Source: an uncultured Collinsella sp. (GTDB lineage Bacteria > Actinomycetota > Coriobacteriia > Coriobacteriales > Coriobacteriaceae). Taken from it: a stretch of DNA of 15,435 bases. Below the pieces are notes generated by a model, which did no database searches, was not told the DNA's origin, and saw only the letters and a list, made by a program, of their open reading frames with translations. The position numbers were made by a program, and so were the translations under genes. Numbering within the stretch: the first letter of the stretch is position 1; every line of letters begins with the position of its first letter. The stretch spans positions 1 to 15,435 of the forward strand of contig URNC01000030.1 in the NCBI GenBank assembly GCA_900549065.1, in the 5' to 3' direction. This document shows, one piece after another, positions 14,528-15,435 of this stretch.

Positions 14528-14562
14528 ACCTACCAAAATGAAGCTGTCGCTTTTTGGTAGGG
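14528..14562. repeat. 35-bp imperfect palindromic repeat, copy C
   Basis: The ends CCTACCAAAA and TTTTTGGTAGG form an almost perfect stem. It matches copy B at 30 of 35 positions by eye, and both are preceded by CCCAGATAAA. Confidence 0.75.
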
Positions 14563-14603
14563 AGGGTGTATCGTTTTATCATTATGAGGTAATATGAAAC
14601 TAG

Positions 14604-14616
14604 ACGTTATATACGT
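14604..14616 (+). promoter_or_regulatory. Candidate operator before regulator 2
   Basis: ACGTTATATACGT is an ACGT-N5-ACGT motif ending 29 bases before the regulator 2 start codon. It matches the motif before the EamA gene and the PTS operon, which suggests autoregulation by regulator 2. The surrounding 14563-14645 is AT-rich, but a clear -35/-10 pair was not found. Confidence 0.6.
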
Positions 14617-14645
14617 ATTAGTTATTTCGATAAGAGTGATTAGAT

Positions 14646-15365
14646 ATGCCTGCGCCCAAAAATGCACCGCTTTACCAGCAGATTTACGACGAAATCAAGG
14701 ATGCGATCGAGAAAGGTGTTTATGCACCCAAGGAGCGTATTCCGTCCGAGCTTGAGCTAGCCGAGCAGTACGACGTGAGCCGCATTACGGTGCGCCGCGC
14801 CGTCGAGGAGCTGTGCTCCGATGGCTACCTGGTTAAGCAGCAGGGCCGTGGCACCTTTGTCTCCACGCCGCACATCAATCGCCAGTTTCACGCCTCGACG
14901 CTGCAGACGTTTACCGCGCTGTGTGCCGGCAACGGCATGAAGGCCGGTGCGCACGTGATCGATCGCCAGATCGTTCCGGCGCGCCAAAACGAGATGGAGT
15001 TCTTTGGCCTGCAGAAGGATGCGCTGCTGCTGCATATCAAGCGCGTGCGTACGGCCGACGGCGAGCCCATCTTTGAGGAGAACATCTTTGTGCCGTTTGA
15101 TGCCTACCGTGAGCTGTTGACGGCCGATCTTGAGGACAAGTCTATTTTTGCCGAGGTCGAGCGTGTTGGCGGAATCCCGATTGTCTCGGTTGGCTACCGT
15201 ACGGTCGAGGCCGTTCGAGCTAACGCCGAACAGGCGGCCGAGCTGGGCATTGCTCCGCACGATCCGCTGCTCAATCTGCGTGCCGGCTTTACGGGCCCCA
15301 ATGGCGAACCGGTCCTGATGGGTAAGCAGTACTACGTGGGATCGCGCTACGTTATGGTGATGTAG
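14646..15365 (+). CDS. GntR/HutC-family transcriptional regulator (regulator 2)
   Basis: This 239-residue protein has an N-terminal GntR winged helix (about residues 8-73). It includes LYQQIYDEIKDAIEKGVYAP, the ERIPSELELAEQYDVSRITVRRAVEEL recognition segment and the wing KQQGRGTFV. A UTRA effector domain (about 90-235) follows, with HIKRVRTADGEPIFEENIFVP typical of the HutC/FrlR group. It is only distantly similar to regulator 1. The ATG start lacks a strong ribosome site; AAGAG about 12 bases upstream is the best match. The likely role is repression of the PTS-deglycase 2 operon and the EamA gene through the shared ACGW-N5-ACGT motif, with relief by a phosphorylated Amadori product. Targets and effector are inferred. 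Confidence 0.92.
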   Translation: MPAPKNAPLYQQIYDEIKDAIEKGVYAPKERIPSELELAEQYDVSRITVRRAVEELCSDGYLVKQQGRGTFVSTPHINRQFHASTLQTFTALCAGNGMKAGAHVIDRQIVPARQNEMEFFGLQKDALLLHIKRVRTADGEPIFEENIFVPFDAYRELLTADLEDKSIFAEVERVGGIPIVSVGYRTVEAVRANAEQAAELGIAPHDPLLNLRAGFTGPNGEPVLMGKQYYVGSRYVMVM

Positions 15366-15370
15366 GGTTG

Positions 15371-15435
15371 GTTCCGCCGTTCTGACGAACGGCGGACCGG
15401 CCGACGCTGCAAGCCCGCCAGAGCGGCAATCTGCC
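15371..15435. repeat. 65-bp structured repeat, copy 2 (reaches the window end)
   Basis: It begins 5 bases after the regulator 2 stop. The 9-bp stem CCGCCGTTC/GAACGGCGG (15374-15382 with 15387-15395) is unchanged from copy 1 while the loop differs. In the small second stem the middle pair is C-G (GCC 15417-15419 with GGC 15425-15427) where copy 1 has G-C. The element may continue past the window. Confidence 0.72.

Overview
The window looks like chromosome of a gut actinobacterium of the class Coriobacteriia, most likely Collinsella. This is inferred from the high GC content, the gene repertoire (mannose-family PTS, HutC-type GntR regulators, YitT protein) and the many short palindromic intergenic repeats. 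No rRNA gene is present to fix the species. No tRNA, rRNA, CRISPR array, insertion sequence or prophage gene was seen.

Left part (1-4940): the 3' two thirds of mfd, a PAP2-type membrane phosphatase, a threonine-aldolase-family PLP enzyme closed by a perfect terminator hairpin, and a phosphinothricin-type GNAT acetyltransferase. The GNAT gene converges on the next gene.

Central part (4938-12348) is the main interest. It has a minus-strand GntR/HutC regulator divergent from a SIS-domain deglycase of the FrlB/FraB/GfrE type, then an EamA-type transporter. After that comes an operon-like run of mannose-family PTS genes (fused EIIA-EIIB, EIIC, EIID) followed by a second SIS-domain deglycase. Two FrlB-like deglycases beside a mannose-family PTS is the layout of the glucoselysine/fructoselysine (gfr) systems of enterobacteria. 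The likely job is to import and phosphorylate Amadori products such as fructoselysine, then split the 6-phosphate into a sugar phosphate and a free amine or amino acid. The substrate is inferred, not shown.

Right part (12442-15435): a beta-phosphoglucomutase-like HAD hydrolase, a YitT-family membrane protein, and a second GntR/HutC regulator. A shared 13-bp motif, ACGW-N5-ACGT, lies just before the EamA gene, the PTS operon and this second regulator. It suggests one regulon joining the three. The first regulator and the first deglycase instead share a divergent region with repeated TTGTATGC sites.

Intergenic DNA carries several repeat families: a 35-bp imperfect palindrome in three copies, a 65-bp structured element in two copies with a compensatory base-pair change, a nested 119-bp inverted-repeat element, and two GGGACAG-containing palindromes.
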